Positions 41,264-49,481 of a stretch of DNA of 64,000 bases are shown in pieces. The position numbers and the translations under genes are program-made. This DNA comes from Alphaproteobacteria bacterium (GTDB lineage: Bacteria; Pseudomonadota; Alphaproteobacteria; Kiloniellales; DSM-21159): positions 1-64,000 of the forward strand of contig JAUILQ010000020.1 in assembly GCA_030433005.1 (NCBI GenBank). Direction: 5' to 3'. Numbering within the stretch: the first letter of the stretch is position 1; every line of letters begins with the position of its first letter. The notes under the pieces were generated by a model that made no database searches, had not been told where the DNA came from, and saw only the letters and a program-made list of their open reading frames with translations.

Positions 41264-42493
41264 TCACAGTCGCGAGTAGGGGTCGAAGAGCTTCTCGTGG
41301 GCTTCCAGGGCGTAGCGGTCGGTCATGCCGGCGATGTAGTCGGCGACGACGCGGGCGCGCCCGGCCCGGCCGCCGTCCTGTGCCGCGCCGCCCGGGTCCG
41401 AGGGCCGCTCCGCCGCGGCGACCGCGGCCTGCCAGGCGTCGGGCAGGCAGTCCGGACGCTCGAGGTAGAGGGCGAAGAGATCGCGCACCACCCGCTCGGC
41501 CTTCTGGGTCATGCGGTTGACCTTGTAGTGCCGGTAGACCCGCCGGAACAGCAGCTGGCGCAGGGCGCGCTCCTTCTGCCGCATGTCCTCGGAGAAGGCA
41601 ACCACGGGGCGCCCCAGGGCGCGCACCGCGGCCGCGCTGTCGGGCGCCGCCTCGGCCAGGCGCCGGCGCGTCTCGGCCAGCAGGTCGTCGACCATCAGGC
41701 CGATCAGCCGGCGCACGGTCTCGTGGATCAGCCGGCCGCGCTCGAGGCCCGGGTGGCGCGCCTCGACCTCCTCGAGCACCGCCCCGACCAGCGGCACCGC
41801 GCGCAGCTCGTCGAGCTCCAGCAGGCCGGCCCGCAGCCCGTCGTCGATGTCGTGGTTGTTGTAGGCGATGTCGTCGGACAGCGCGGCGACCTGGGCCTCG
41901 GCGGAGGCGTGGCTGCCGAGCTCCAGGTCGAGGTCCTCGCAGAAGCGCGCCAGGCTGGGACGCGGATCGGCGAGCGGGCCGTTGTGCTTGGCCAGCCCCT
42001 CCAGCGTCTCCCAGGTCAGGTTCAGGCCGTCGAACTCGGCGTAGCGCAGCTCCAGCTGGGTGACGACGCGGAAGGCCTGCTCGTTGTGGTCGAACCCGCC
42101 GAGGCCCGACAGGCAGTCGCGCAGCGCCCGCTCGCCGGCGTGGCCGAAGGGCGTGTGTCCGAGGTCGTGCGCCAGCGCCAGCGCCTCGGCGAGGTCCTCG
42201 TTGAGGCCGAGCGCGCGCGACAGCGAGCGGGCGATCTGGGCGACCTCCAGCGAGTGGGTCAGGCGCGTGCGGAAGTAGTCGCCCTCGTGGTAGACGAAGA
42301 CCTGGGTCTTGTACTGCAGCTTGCGGAAGGCGCCGGCGTGGACGATGCGGTCGCGGTCGCGCTGGAAGCAGCTGCGCGTCGCGCTCTCGGCCTCGGCGTG
42401 CAGCCGGCCCCGGCTGTCCTCGGGCCGGCAGGCATAGGGGGCGGGGCCCGGGACCGCCGGGCGGGCGTCCGCGCTCTGGACAACGTGCATCAT
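41264..42493 (-). CDS. dgt: dGTPase-like deoxynucleoside triphosphate triphosphohydrolase
   Basis: A 409-residue HD-domain protein that removes triphosphate from dNTPs. The metal-binding HD residues are in FRTRLTHSLEVAQIARSLSRAL and ALAHDLGHTPFGHAGERAL (about 77-98 and 107-125). RDRDRIVHAGAFRKLQYKTQVF is the N-terminal signature. The open frame extends to 42676, but ATG 42493 (or the second at 42490) gives the normal length. It is divergent from erpA. Substrate preference (dGTP versus broad) cannot be told. Confidence 0.92.
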   Translation of the reverse strand: MMHVVQSADARPAVPGPAPYACRPEDSRGRLHAEAESATRSCFQRDRDRIVHAGAFRKLQYKTQVFVYHEGDYFRTRLTHSLEVAQIARSLSRALGLNEDLAEALALAHDLGHTPFGHAGERALRDCLSGLGGFDHNEQAFRVVTQLELRYAEFDGLNLTWETLEGLAKHNGPLADPRPSLARFCEDLDLELGSHASAEAQVAALSDDIAYNNHDIDDGLRAGLLELDELRAVPLVGAVLEEVEARHPGLERGRLIHETVRRLIGLMVDDLLAETRRRLAEAAPDSAAAVRALGRPVVAFSEDMRQKERALRQLLFRRVYRHYKVNRMTQKAERVVRDLFALYLERPDCLPDAWQAAVAAAERPSDPGGAAQDGGRAGRARVVADYIAGMTDRYALEAHEKLFDPYSRL

Positions 42494-42579
42494 GATGGCG
42501 GCGGTTGTATCAGAAGCGGCCCGCCCTGCCCCATGGGGATTTGCCGCCTTTCGCAATTCGGAAAGCCGCAGAGAGGCTT

Positions 42580-42607
42580 TTGACAGCGCGGCGGCCATCC
42601 CTACATT
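42580..42607 (+). promoter_or_regulatory. Sigma-70 promoter of erpA
   Basis: TTGACA (42580-42585), 16-bp spacer, TACATT (42602-42607). The -35 is perfect and the -10 matches four of six bases. The predicted start near 42614 gives a 42-nt leader with AGGAA before ATG 42656. Confidence 0.55.
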
Positions 42608-42655
42608 CTGGTCAGGACGTTCTTCCGGAATCCGCGCCCACAGGAACCAGCGCCG

Positions 42656-43000
42656 ATGAGCACGATCGAGAGCCACGACGACTTCCGCATCAGCGAGAGC
42701 GCCGCCAAGCGCATCGCCGGCCTCGCCGCCCAGGAGGGCGGGCGGCCGATGCTGCGCATTTCGGTCTCCGGCGGCGGCTGCTCGGGCTTCCAGTACGGCT
42801 TCGACTTCGACGAGACGGTCAACGAGGACGACCGCGTGTTCGAGCGCGGCGACGCCCGCGTCGTCATCGACGAGGTCTCGCTGGAGCTGCTCAAGGGCAG
42901 CGAGATCAACTTCGTCGAGGACCTGATGGGCGCCTACTTCAAGGTCGAGAACCCCAACGCCGCCTCGTCCTGCGGCTGCGGCTCCTCCTTCGCCATCTGA
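42656..43000 (+). CDS. erpA: Iron-sulfur cluster insertion protein (HesB/IscA family, ErpA-like)
   Basis: A 114-residue A-type carrier. The three ligand cysteines are present: C in SGGGCSGFQYGFDFD (about 42) and CGCGSSF at the C-terminus (about 106 and 108). FRISESAAKRIAGLAAQEGG is the family's N-terminal block. NPNAASSCGCGSSFAI is closest to ErpA. A good promoter precedes it. It delivers Fe-S clusters to late apo-proteins. Convergent with the PNPOx-like gene, with the palindrome GTTCCCGGAAC (43001-43011) between. Confidence 0.95.
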   Translation: MSTIESHDDFRISESAAKRIAGLAAQEGGRPMLRISVSGGGCSGFQYGFDFDETVNEDDRVFERGDARVVIDEVSLELLKGSEINFVEDLMGAYFKVENPNAASSCGCGSSFAI

Positions 43001-43021
43001 GTTCCCGGAACGCCCGGCGGC

Positions 43022-43996
43022 TCAGCCTCGATCCGACAGACGCCCGAGCTGCGGCGCCTCGTCCGCAGGCGACCAGGCGGCCGCCAGGCCGTTCTCGACC
43101 CACAGGCCGCGCTCGATGCGCAGGCGCACCAGCCGTTCAGCCCCCTCGAAGCCGGCGAGCTCTGATCCCTGCCAGACCAGCTCGCCGCGGCCGGCCAGCA
43201 GCAGCAGGTCGCCGCTCTCGAAGTCGGGCAGCAGCAGGCCGGCGCGCGGTTCCTGCTCGAGGTTGCCGAGCGTGTTGAAGGCGAAGTTGCCGCGGTAGTC
43301 CGGCAGGGTCACGCGCGTCGCCCCGTCGGGAGTCTCGTCGAGCCGCAGGAAGCCGGGCCGGCCGCCGCGGTGCGAGACGTCCAGCCCCTCGCGCGGATCG
43401 CCGGCCGCGGCCCGCGCCGCCGCGGAGGCGGTCGCCAGGAACAGCGTGTCGGCGCGCGCGACCAGCGCGCGGGCGGCAGGTCCCAGGCTGGCGCCTTCCA
43501 CGCCGCCGGCGCGCGCCGGACCGCGTTCCGGCGCCAGCGGCCGGCGCACCTGGATGTACTGCGGGCAGTTGCCGAAGGCCTGGTCGACGCGGACCGCCAG
43601 ACCGCCGGGCTCGGAGACCGCAATGCGCCCGTTCATCCGGTTGCGCCGCCGGGTCGCCAGCTCGATGCCGAGCAGCCCGAGCGGCGCGCCGGGCGCCAGG
43701 TCGAGACCCAGGGTCTCGGCTCCGAGCGGCCGCGCCTCGACGACCAGCGTCCGGGGATCGGGCGCCCAGGCGAAGCCGGGGGCGCCGGTGGCCAGCGTCG
43801 CCCAGGGCTGCCCCCGCCCGTCGAGCGCGCCGACGACCAGGAAGGGCAGCTGGGCGAAGAACAGGCGGTGCTGCTCCGTCATGGCGTCCCGGATCATGCG
43901 CCGGCCCTGGCGCTCCGTGCGCTCGCGCACGCCGGCACGCGCCTGCAGCGCCTGCTCGCCGGCGTGGAAGGGCGAGTCCTCGAGGCTCGTGTCCAT
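43022..43996 (-). CDS. Pyridoxamine-5'-phosphate-oxidase-family (split beta-barrel) flavin-binding protein
   Basis: A 324-residue two-part protein with a PNPOx-like flavin-binding barrel. Two related halves are visible: FLVVGALDGRGQPWATLATGAPGF (about 52-75) and TLFLATASAAARAAAGDPREGLDVSHRGGRPGFLRL (about 185-220), each the start of a split-barrel domain. NRMNGRIAVSEPGGLAVRVDQAFGNCPQYIQ (about 117-147) is the conserved block of the larger family members. Its start is 12 bases downstream of the GST gene, so they are co-transcribed. Exact reaction unknown; it is not the biosynthetic PdxH. Confidence 0.85.
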   Translation of the reverse strand: MDTSLEDSPFHAGEQALQARAGVRERTERQGRRMIRDAMTEQHRLFFAQLPFLVVGALDGRGQPWATLATGAPGFAWAPDPRTLVVEARPLGAETLGLDLAPGAPLGLLGIELATRRRNRMNGRIAVSEPGGLAVRVDQAFGNCPQYIQVRRPLAPERGPARAGGVEGASLGPAARALVARADTLFLATASAAARAAAGDPREGLDVSHRGGRPGFLRLDETPDGATRVTLPDYRGNFAFNTLGNLEQEPRAGLLLPDFESGDLLLLAGRGELVWQGSELAGFEGAERLVRLRIERGLWVENGLAAAWSPADEAPQLGRLSDRG

Positions 43997-44008
43997 CGCG
44001 CGATCTCC

Positions 44009-44668
44009 TCAGGCGGCGTCGGCGGCCGCGGCCAGCGGCTCGAAGCCGGGCAGCGCCTCGATGCGCGCGAGCCAGGCCCGGATCGCCGGCCAGGGCTCCA
44101 GGTCGATGCCGCCCTCCGGCGCGTGGGCCGTGTAGCTGTAGAGCGCGAGGTCGGCGAGGGTCGGCCGCTCGCCCGCCAGGAAGGCGCGCGCCGCCAGCTC
44201 GCGCTCCATGACCTCGAACAGCCCGCGCGCGATCGCCTGCGCGCCTTCCTTGTCCCCGGGCCGGCCGAACAGCGTCAGGATGCGCGCCCGCGCCGGCCCG
44301 TAGTTGAGCTGCCCGGCGGCGACCGACAGCCACTGCTGGACCCGGGCCGCGGCGAGCGGCTCGCGCGGCAGCCAGCGGCCCTCGGGGTCGTAGCGCCCGG
44401 CGAGGTAGACCAGGATCGCGTTGCTGTCGAACAGCACGACCGGCGGCTCGCCGTTGGGATCCTCGATCACCGGCACCTGGCCGAAGGGGCTGAGCGCCAG
44501 GAAGGCCGGCTGCCGTTGCGCGCCGCCGGCCAGGTCGACGGCGACCCGCTCGACCGGCAGGCCGAGCAGCGAGAGGAACAGGCGCACGCGGTGGGCGTGG
44601 CCCGAGAGCGCGAAGTCGTGGAGGCGAATCGGCTTCAGCGGCGCCGCCGTGGCGGAAGGAGCGGGCAT
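44009..44668 (-). CDS. Glutathione S-transferase family protein
   Basis: A 219-residue GST. ATG 44668 follows AGGAGA; the frame is open to 44722. The thioredoxin-like N-terminal domain reads IRLHDFALSGHAHRVRLFLSLLGLPVERVAVDL, with S near 21 as the likely glutathione-contact residue. GQVPVIEDPNGEPPVVLFDSNAILVYLAGRYDPEGR is the cis-Pro and binding block. The C-terminal helical domain ends with FLAGERPTLADLALYSYTAHAPEGG. Divergent from the LysR gene and coupled to the PNPOx-like gene. Confidence 0.92.
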   Translation of the reverse strand: MPAPSATAAPLKPIRLHDFALSGHAHRVRLFLSLLGLPVERVAVDLAGGAQRQPAFLALSPFGQVPVIEDPNGEPPVVLFDSNAILVYLAGRYDPEGRWLPREPLAAARVQQWLSVAAGQLNYGPARARILTLFGRPGDKEGAQAIARGLFEVMERELAARAFLAGERPTLADLALYSYTAHAPEGGIDLEPWPAIRAWLARIEALPGFEPLAAAADAA

Positions 44669-44729
44669 CGGTCGGTCTCCTGCTGGGAGTGTGGCCTGCC
44701 CGGAAGAATGGTCCTTGCGCACGAGCCGA

Positions 44730-44760
44730 GGAATAGCGCCCTATTGCAAGGCAGTATTCC
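44730..44760. promoter_or_regulatory. Nested inverted repeat between GST and LysR genes
   Basis: GGAATA (44730-44735) pairs with TATTCC (44755-44760); nested inside is AATAG (44732-44736) with CTATT (44741-44745). LysR regulators bind such interrupted dyads next to their own divergent promoter. The site ends 18 bases before ATG 44778. Confidence 0.5.
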
Positions 44761-44777
44761 TCTTTCTGGAACAATCG

Positions 44778-45692
44778 ATGGATCGCCTGGAAAGCCTCAG
44801 GATCTTCGTCGCGGTCGCCGAGCAGGCCGGCTTCGCCGCCGCCGCCCGCCGGCTGGGCCTCTCGCCGCCGGCCGTGACTCGGGCCGTCGCGGCGCTGGAG
44901 AGCCGGCTCGGCACCCGCCTGCTGCATCGCACGACCCGCATCGTACGACCGACCGAGGCCGGCCAGCGCTTCCTGGTCGACGCCCGCCGCATCCTGGCCG
45001 AGCTCGAGGAGGCCGAGGCCGCGGCCGCGGGCGCCCAGAGCGACCCCGGCGGCACGCTGGCGGTGACCGCGCCGGTGCTGTTCGGCCGGCTGCACATGGC
45101 GCCGCTGGTCTTCGCCTTCCGGCGGGCCCTGCCCCAGGTCTCGGTCCGCCTGCAGCTGCTCGACCGCGTCGTCGACCTGATCGAGGAGGGCCAGGACGTC
45201 GCGCTGCGCATCGCCCAGCTGCCCGACTCCAGCCTCAGCGCCGTGCGCGTCGGCGCGCTCAGCCAGGTCGTCGTGGCCGCCCCGGCCTACCTGGCGCGCC
45301 GCGGCCGGCCGCAGGTTCCCGAGGACCTCGAGCGCCACGACGCCATCGTCTTCGCCCGCGAGGGCGTGCCGCGCGACTGGGCCTTCGGCTTGGGAGCCGG
45401 CCGCCGGACGGTCCGGCCGCCGGCGCCGCTGATCGTCAACACCGCCGACGTCGCCGTCGCCGCGGCGGTCGACGGCCAGGGCCTGACCCGCGTGCTCTCC
45501 TACCAGGCCGCCGGGGCGCTCGCCGAGGGCCGGCTCGAGATCGTGCTGGCCGACCACCAGACGCCGCCGGTGCCGGTCCACCTGGTCCATCCCGAGGGCC
45601 GGCGGGCCAGCGCCCGCCTGCGCGCCTTCCTCGACTTCGCGGTGCCGCGGCTGCGGGCGGAGCCGGTGCTGAATGCCGCCACGCGGACCTGA
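44778..45692 (+). CDS. LysR-family transcriptional regulator
   Basis: A 304-residue regulator. ATG 44778 begins the standard MDRLESLRIFVAVAEQAGF; the open frame continues upstream without meaning. The helix-turn-helix (about 18-40) reads FAAAARRLGLSPPAVTRAVAALESRLGTRLLHRTTR. The effector domain (about 90-300) is of the CrgA-like subgroup (APVLFGRLHMAPLVFAFRRALPQVSVRLQL). It is divergent from GST and likely controls GST and the PNPOx-like gene. Confidence 0.94.
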   Translation: MDRLESLRIFVAVAEQAGFAAAARRLGLSPPAVTRAVAALESRLGTRLLHRTTRIVRPTEAGQRFLVDARRILAELEEAEAAAAGAQSDPGGTLAVTAPVLFGRLHMAPLVFAFRRALPQVSVRLQLLDRVVDLIEEGQDVALRIAQLPDSSLSAVRVGALSQVVVAAPAYLARRGRPQVPEDLERHDAIVFAREGVPRDWAFGLGAGRRTVRPPAPLIVNTADVAVAAAVDGQGLTRVLSYQAAGALAEGRLEIVLADHQTPPVPVHLVHPEGRRASARLRAFLDFAVPRLRAEPVLNAATRT

Positions 45693-45788
45693 GAGGCTGC
45701 GGACATGAGAGGCTGCGGGGCTGATCCGGCGCGCGTCTTCGGCTAAGAAAGGCACCCCGCCCTCCGGAGCCCCGCGAAAGCCGCCGCC

Positions 45789-46559
45789 ATGCCCAAGATC
45801 GCCACCTGGAACGTCAACTCGATCAAGGCGCGCCTGCCCAACGTGCTCGACTGGCTGAAGGAGGCCGAGCCCGACGTCGTCCTGCTGCAGGAGATCAAGT
45901 GCCAGGACGAGGCCTTCCCGCGCCTCGAGATCGAGTCGCTGGGCTACCGCTGCGCGGTGCACGGCCAGAAGAGCTACAACGGCGTCGCGATCCTCTCGAA
46001 GCAGCCGCTGGAGGAGGTCTCGGCGCGGCTGCCAGGCGACGAGGCCGACGAGCACGCCCGCTACCTGGAGGCGACGACCTTCGGCATCCGCGTCGGCTGC
46101 CTCTACCTGCCCAACGGCAATCCGGCGCCGGGCGCCAAGTACGACTACAAGCTGGCCTGGATGGAGCGCCTGGCGGCGCGCGCCGAGGCGCTCCTGGCCG
46201 AGGAGCGGCCGGTCGTGCTGGCCGGCGACTACAACGTCATCCCGGAGCCCGAGGACTGCCACGACCCGAAGGCCTGGGCCGCGGACGCGCTGTTCCTGCC
46301 GCAGACGCGCCGCGCCTTCCGCCGCCTGCTCTGGCTCGGCTACACAGACGCCTTCCGCGCGCTGCACGGCGAGCCGCACCGCTACTCCTTCTGGGACTAC
46401 CAGGGCGGCGCCTGGCAGGCCGACGAAGGCATCCGCATCGACCACCTGCTGCTCTCGCCGCAGGCCGCCGACCGCCTGCTCGAGAGCGGCATCGACCGCG
46501 AGGTGCGCGGCCGCGAGAAGGCCTCCGACCACGTGCCGGTCTGGTGCCGGCTGGCCTGA
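45789..46559 (+). CDS. xth: Exodeoxyribonuclease III
   Basis: A 256-residue AP endonuclease / 3'-5' exonuclease of base-excision repair. KIATWNVNSIKARLPNVLDWL (3-23) has the conserved Asn; DVVLLQEIKCQDEAFP holds the metal-binding Glu; LAGDYNVIPEPEDCHDPKAW the catalytic Asp/Asn; and IRIDHLLLSPQAADRL and SDHVPVWC the last Asp/His pair. The residues appear complete. It is convergent with the cNMP/HlyD gene, 7 bases apart. Confidence 0.96.
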   Translation: MPKIATWNVNSIKARLPNVLDWLKEAEPDVVLLQEIKCQDEAFPRLEIESLGYRCAVHGQKSYNGVAILSKQPLEEVSARLPGDEADEHARYLEATTFGIRVGCLYLPNGNPAPGAKYDYKLAWMERLAARAEALLAEERPVVLAGDYNVIPEPEDCHDPKAWAADALFLPQTRRAFRRLLWLGYTDAFRALHGEPHRYSFWDYQGGAWQADEGIRIDHLLLSPQAADRLLESGIDREVRGREKASDHVPVWCRLA

Positions 46560-46566
46560 GCGGCAT

Positions 46567-48516
46567 CTACCAGCGCAGCGAGGCCAGCAGGCGGGCGAAG
46601 GGCCCGACCCCGGCGAAGTCGACGTAGGCGGCGCGCCCGACCGGGCAGTCGGCCGCACCGAAGTCGCCCTGCTCCAGCGCAACGACGACCTGGGCCTCCG
46701 AATCGCCGGCCTCGGCGACCGCGGCCAGCTGGTCGCGGCCGAGCCGCGCGGCGGCGCCGCGCAGGTAGGCGACCTTGCCGGCGAGCGGCGTTTCGATGCC
46801 GTCGATGCGGACCTCGGCCGGCGTGCCCGGCCCGATCAGCATCAGGTCGAGCTCGGAAACGGGGACGTCGAGCAGGGGCCGGCGGCAGTCGATCCACTCG
46901 AGCAGCGGCGCGCCGCGCCCGACCGTCGCCTCGGGGCCGGTCGAGACGCGCCACACCAGGCTGCCCGGCGGCACGATCACCTCGGCGGCGCTGGTCCGGC
47001 CGAACTGCCGGCGGGTCGCCTGCCGCTCCAGGTCGAGCCTGGCCAGGGCCTCTTCGGCCTCGGCCAGGGCGTCGGTCGCCTCGATCAGCCGGAGGTCGAG
47101 CACGTCGCTGCTGTCGAAGACCCAGTCCGGGTTGCTGCCGTCGGCCGAGATGAAGACCCCCTGGCCGGCGGCCTCGAGGCGACGCCGGGCCAGGGCGATC
47201 TCCTTCTCCAGCTTGGTCTGGCGGCTCGCCAGCTCCATCATGCCGGCGAGCCGCTCGTCGGCGGTCGAGCGCGAGGCATGGCCCTTGGCGGCGAGGGTCT
47301 CCAGGCGCTCGGCGATGCGGCCGGACAGCGCGATCTGCTTCTCGACGAACGCGAGCTCCGCCTCGAGGCCGCGCAGCCCGGCCTCGAGCTGCTCGCGGAA
47401 CACCTCGGCATAGATCGTCGAGCGGCGCTGCCAGCGCTCGGCGGTGCCTTTCAGCTCGTCGAGGCGAGCCTGCCTCTGCTCGACGCGCCGGGCCATCTGC
47501 GCCCTCTCCGCCTCCAGGCGCGCGACCTCCGTGTCGTCCGCCTGCAGGTCGCGGAGCAGCACGACGACGCCGTCGCTCGCGACGATGTCGCCGGGCGCCG
47601 GCACCGGCGCCTCGACCTGGCCGGAGATCGGCGCGGTGGCCGTGTAGACCCAGGTCGTGACGACGGCGTCGCGGAACAGCACCGAGGCGAGGTAGCCGCG
47701 CTGGCCGTCGAGCGCGACCGCCAGCAGGACCAGCGGGACCGCGACCAGAGCGGCACGGGCGAAGCGACGCCGCCGGCGGGCCTGGCGCAGCACCGTCTCG
47801 GCCTCTTCGACCCGCGCCGGGTCGGGCAGCACCGGCGGCGGCGGCGGCCCCGCGGCTGCCGGCGCCTCCGCTCCCCCGCCCGCCCCCGCGCCAGGACCCG
47901 GACCCCCGCCCTGGCGGGCCTGCTCGGCGCGCCGCTGGTTGTCGATCAGCCGGCGGGTGATGATGCGGATCAGCGAGAAACCCATGCGCGGGTTCTGGTG
48001 GAAGATCTGCAGAACCGCCTTCTCGGACAGCACGAAGACCAGGCCGGGATCCTCGGCGACAGCCGTGCCGGTGCGCCGGTTCTCCGGCGCGAAGAGGCCG
48101 ATCTCGCCGAAGATCTCGCCGGGCTGCAGCAGCGCGTCGAGCTCGGCGATGCGCACCCGGCCCTGGGCCAGGTAGTAGAGCTCGCTGGAGCGCTCGCCCT
48201 TGCGGAACAGCACCTCGCCGCGCGCCATCGGCCGCTCGCGCATGAAGGGGATCAGCGGCTCCAGCGGGAAGCCGCTGTCGCGCGCGCCCGCGATGTCGCG
48301 CAGCAGGCGACGGATCTGATGGAGCCGGTAGACGTTGGTCGGCAGCAGCAGGACGTGCAGGATCAGGACCGGCAGCAGCCCTTCCAGCGAGGCATAGGTG
48401 ATGAAGGCGACGTTGCTGACGATGGCGACGCCGCGCAGGGCCACCATCGTGCTCATGTAGAAGCTCAGGAAGACCAGGACCGAGGCGAGGTACCCGAAGA
48501 ACTCCGCGACGCTCAC
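46567..48516 (-). CDS. Membrane fusion: Popeye-like helices, cyclic-nucleotide-binding domain, HlyD-type adaptor
   Basis: A 649-residue multidomain membrane protein. Residues 1-65 hold two or three helices (FFGYLASVLVFLSFYMSTMVALRGV; AFITYASLEGLLPVLILHVLLLP). Residues 88-190 are a cNMP-binding fold: the phosphate-binding cassette reads GEIFGEIGLFAPENRRTGTAVAED (133-156), with FGE and the arginine in place. A Pro-rich linker (205-230) leads to a further helix at about 254-270 (AALVAVPLVLLAVALD). From 290 on it is HlyD-like: TATAPISGQVEAPVPAPGDIVASDG half-lipoyl motif, a long coiled coil (about 320-470) and a beta-barrel. The layout recalls Alg44, which has PilZ instead of a cNMP domain. No matching transporter or polysaccharide synthase is adjacent. 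Confidence 0.82.
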   Translation of the reverse strand: MSVAEFFGYLASVLVFLSFYMSTMVALRGVAIVSNVAFITYASLEGLLPVLILHVLLLPTNVYRLHQIRRLLRDIAGARDSGFPLEPLIPFMRERPMARGEVLFRKGERSSELYYLAQGRVRIAELDALLQPGEIFGEIGLFAPENRRTGTAVAEDPGLVFVLSEKAVLQIFHQNPRMGFSLIRIITRRLIDNQRRAEQARQGGGPGPGAGAGGGAEAPAAAGPPPPPVLPDPARVEEAETVLRQARRRRRFARAALVAVPLVLLAVALDGQRGYLASVLFRDAVVTTWVYTATAPISGQVEAPVPAPGDIVASDGVVVLLRDLQADDTEVARLEAERAQMARRVEQRQARLDELKGTAERWQRRSTIYAEVFREQLEAGLRGLEAELAFVEKQIALSGRIAERLETLAAKGHASRSTADERLAGMMELASRQTKLEKEIALARRRLEAAGQGVFISADGSNPDWVFDSSDVLDLRLIEATDALAEAEEALARLDLERQATRRQFGRTSAAEVIVPPGSLVWRVSTGPEATVGRGAPLLEWIDCRRPLLDVPVSELDLMLIGPGTPAEVRIDGIETPLAGKVAYLRGAAARLGRDQLAAVAEAGDSEAQVVVALEQGDFGAADCPVGRAAYVDFAGVGPFARLLASLRW

Positions 48517-48608
48517 CGCCTCACCTCCCCGGCCCCGCTGCGCAAGCCGCGCGACCCGTGATTTCCGGTCTGGCCGCGGCGGCGCCGCGCTCCCACATCA
48601 CCAGCATC

Positions 48609-49469
48609 ATGTTCCTGCCGCTGCACGATACCAACGAGCGCGCCTTCCTGCGCCATGCCTGGGTCAACTGGGGGCTGATCCTGGCCTGCGTCACGGTCTG
48701 GTTCTACCAGATCGGCGGCGACCAGCAGCATTTCGTGCAGACGCTCTACGGCTTCGGCATGGTGCCGGCGCTGCTGACCGGCGAGGCACAGCTGCCGGCC
48801 GAGGTCGCCCACGCCCCGGCCTGGCTGACCCTGGTGACCTCGCAGTTCCTGCACGGCGGCTGGATGCACCTGATCGGCAACATGCTGTTCCTCTTCGTGT
48901 TCGGCGACAACGTCGAGGACTCCATGGGCCACCGGCGCTACCTGGCCTTCTACCTGACCTGCGGCGTCGCCGCGGCGCTCTGCCAGTTCGCCACCGCCCC
49001 CGACCCGGGCACGCCGATGATCGGCGCGAGCGGCGCCATCTCGGGCGTGCTCGGCGCCTACCTGCTGCTCAGCCCCAAGGCCAAGGTGCTGGTGCCGATC
49101 GGCTTCATCCCGCTGTACATCCCGGCCTGGCTGCTGCTGATCTTCTGGTTCGGCCTGCAGCTCTTCTCGGCGGCCGGCGACACCGCCGGCGAGGCCGGCG
49201 TCGCCTGGTGGGCGCACATCGGCGGCTTCGTCGCGGGCCTGGTGCTGATCGTGCCCTTCAAGCGTCGCGCCGTGCCGCTGTTCGGGGGCGAGAAGCCGCC
49301 GCGCGGCCTGCGCGTCGTCCTGCCCGACAGCGCCGCGCGCGAGGCCGGAGCGCAACGCGCCCCGCGCCGGCGCCGCCCCTGGGAGCGCGGGACCGGCCGT
49401 CGACCGGGAGCCGCCCCCGGCGGCGGCGAGGGCTCCCGCCGCGGCGGCCCCTGGGGCCGCCGCGACTGA
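48609..49469 (+). CDS. Rhomboid-family intramembrane serine protease
   Basis: A 286-residue membrane protease. From ATG 48609 the protein begins MFLPLHDTNER, the usual start; the frame is open to 48558. The catalytic pair is S141 (MIGASGAISGVLGAYLL) and H203 (WWAHIGGFVAG), with the HGGWMHLIGNMLFLFVFGDNVED oxyanion region near 82-104. The ~60-residue C-terminal tail is Arg/Pro/Gly-rich and low complexity. It lies divergent from the cNMP/HlyD gene and convergent with the M81 gene. Substrate unknown. Confidence 0.92.
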   Translation: MFLPLHDTNERAFLRHAWVNWGLILACVTVWFYQIGGDQQHFVQTLYGFGMVPALLTGEAQLPAEVAHAPAWLTLVTSQFLHGGWMHLIGNMLFLFVFGDNVEDSMGHRRYLAFYLTCGVAAALCQFATAPDPGTPMIGASGAISGVLGAYLLLSPKAKVLVPIGFIPLYIPAWLLLIFWFGLQLFSAAGDTAGEAGVAWWAHIGGFVAGLVLIVPFKRRAVPLFGGEKPPRGLRVVLPDSAAREAGAQRAPRRRRPWERGTGRRPGAAPGGGEGSRRGGPWGRRD

Positions 49470-49481
49470 CGGAGCCGACCC

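Noticed and set aside
45691..45718. Direct repeat GAGAGGCTGCGG as an attachment site
   Set aside because: Two 12-bp copies 16 bases apart near a stop codon, with no integrase or tRNA nearby; likely a small local duplication.
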